Shown piece after piece: positions 63,610 to 64,000 of a stretch of DNA of 64,000 nt (positions within the stretch are counted from its first letter, which is position 1; every line of letters starts with the position of its first letter). The notes beneath the pieces were generated by a model. That model saw only the letters and a program-made list of their open reading frames with translations, made no database searches and was not told where the DNA came from. This DNA is from Rossellomorea marisflavi (lineage in GTDB: Bacteria > Bacillota > Bacilli > Bacillales > Bacillaceae_B), in NCBI RefSeq assembly GCF_022170785.1, contig NZ_CP081870.1:2158001-2222000 (forward strand), given 5' to 3'. The position numbers were made by a program, and so were the translations under genes.

Positions 63610-64000
63610 TTATTGGGCAATTCCATCAAACATATGCGTGTTGATTTCTTTTGCAGAGTTCGAGATCAAGCCTTTTTTATGCGCCTCTGAAAGGGGGTGT
63701 AGACGGTAGTTTGAATACCCCTGTTCGGACACATACGTCGGTTCGAAGTCCACTGATGGATAAGAGAGGGACACACGACCATTTTGAATCGTTTTATTCA
63801 CCGTTATAACAGCCATGCCGCCTATATCCTTGTAATCATCCTTTTGACCTGAAAGGAAATTCCCCAATGAGTATACGATGACCGCTTCACGTCCATCTTC
63901 TGTCTTCACTTTCTCGATGGGCTGCAGTACATGAGGATGGTGACCCAAGATAATATCGACACCGTTATCTGTCATGAGTTTCCCCAGCCGCTTCTGTTCT
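63610..64000 (-). CDS. CapA family protein, C-terminal part (cut by window end)
   Basis: At least 130 residues of the C-terminus of a CapA/PGA_cap metallophosphatase-like protein; the frame stays open to the window edge, so the N-terminus lies outside. RLGKLMTDNGVDIILGHHPH with VLQPIE and VYSLGNFLSGQ are typical, the GHHPH histidines being metal ligands. CapA relatives take part in poly-gamma-glutamate synthesis or export; many Bacillus copies are of unknown role. No terminator was found directly after the stop. Confidence 0.85.
   Translation of the reverse strand, partial: EQKRLGKLMTDNGVDIILGHHPHVLQPIEKVKTEDGREAVIVYSLGNFLSGQKDDYKDIGGMAVITVNKTIQNGRVSLSYPSVDFEPTYVSEQGYSNYRLHPLSEAHKKGLISNSAKEINTHMFDGIAQ

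Overview
The window is chromosomal DNA of an endospore-forming Bacillaceae bacterium of moderately low GC, probably a Bacillus relative of the Rossellomorea type. The evidence is gene content and order. A dppABCDE-ykfABCD block, a glpP-glpFK-glpD block and an acnA-yneN-sspN-tlp-yneP-yneQ-yneR block all match the order known from Bacillus subtilis. Small spore genes (sspP, sspN, tlp, a YjcZ-type peptide) and strong AAGGAGG ribosome sites fit this. I saw no rRNA, tRNA, CRISPR array, transposase or prophage.

Layout. 1-2.9 kb: a second-type histidyl-tRNA synthetase behind a His-codon leader peptide and attenuator, then a TraB-family membrane protein. 2.9-4.7 kb (minus): a CNNM/CorC-type membrane protein behind a MerR regulator. 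4.8-15.2 kb: a ten-gene dipeptide and murein-peptide uptake and recycling operon with a CodY-box-like promoter. 15.2-17.2 kb: a structured RNA candidate, a methyltransferase and guaC. 17.2-21.9 kb: a tiny Cys-rich peptide, an ArsR-type regulator and MFS exporter sharing an operator, an EcsAB-like ABC pair and a GNAT enzyme. 22-28 kb: two half-length Spo0M-like genes, one behind a yybP-ykoY manganese riboswitch, plus an amidase, azoreductase and small proteins. 28-36 kb: pbpA, two nucleotidyltransferase-fold proteins, a SET-domain protein, dacA, a serine hydrolase and an M29 aminopeptidase. 36.8-41.9 kb: the glycerol regulon with two matching GlpP-type leader terminators. 42-49.8 kb: an SDR, M24 peptidase, topB, PfpI protein, lrgAB-like pair and map. 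50-57.5 kb: two 3D-domain cell-wall proteins, a BCCT osmolyte transporter, a lysozyme-like enzyme, a superfamily 1 helicase and an Hsp20-like protein. 57.6-64 kb: the spore gene/aconitase block and the 3' part of a capA-like gene that runs off the end.

Working together. The dpp-ykf operon imports short peptides and converts murein peptides (L-Ala-D/L-Glu) to usable amino acids. Its promoter suggests use when branched-chain amino acids or GTP fall. The glp genes import, phosphorylate and oxidise glycerol under GlpP antitermination and CcpA. Cell-wall growth and turnover is a recurring theme (PbpA, DacA, amidase, YocH-like, 3D protein, lysozyme-like, LrgAB-like).

The most unusual points are the non-coding ones: the His attenuator, the manganese riboswitch in front of a Spo0M-like gene, an unassigned switch-like RNA before a methyltransferase, a hairpin wedged between ribosome site and TTG start, and a 26-residue peptide with nine cysteines. 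All assignments are from reading the sequence and remembered family features; no database search was run.
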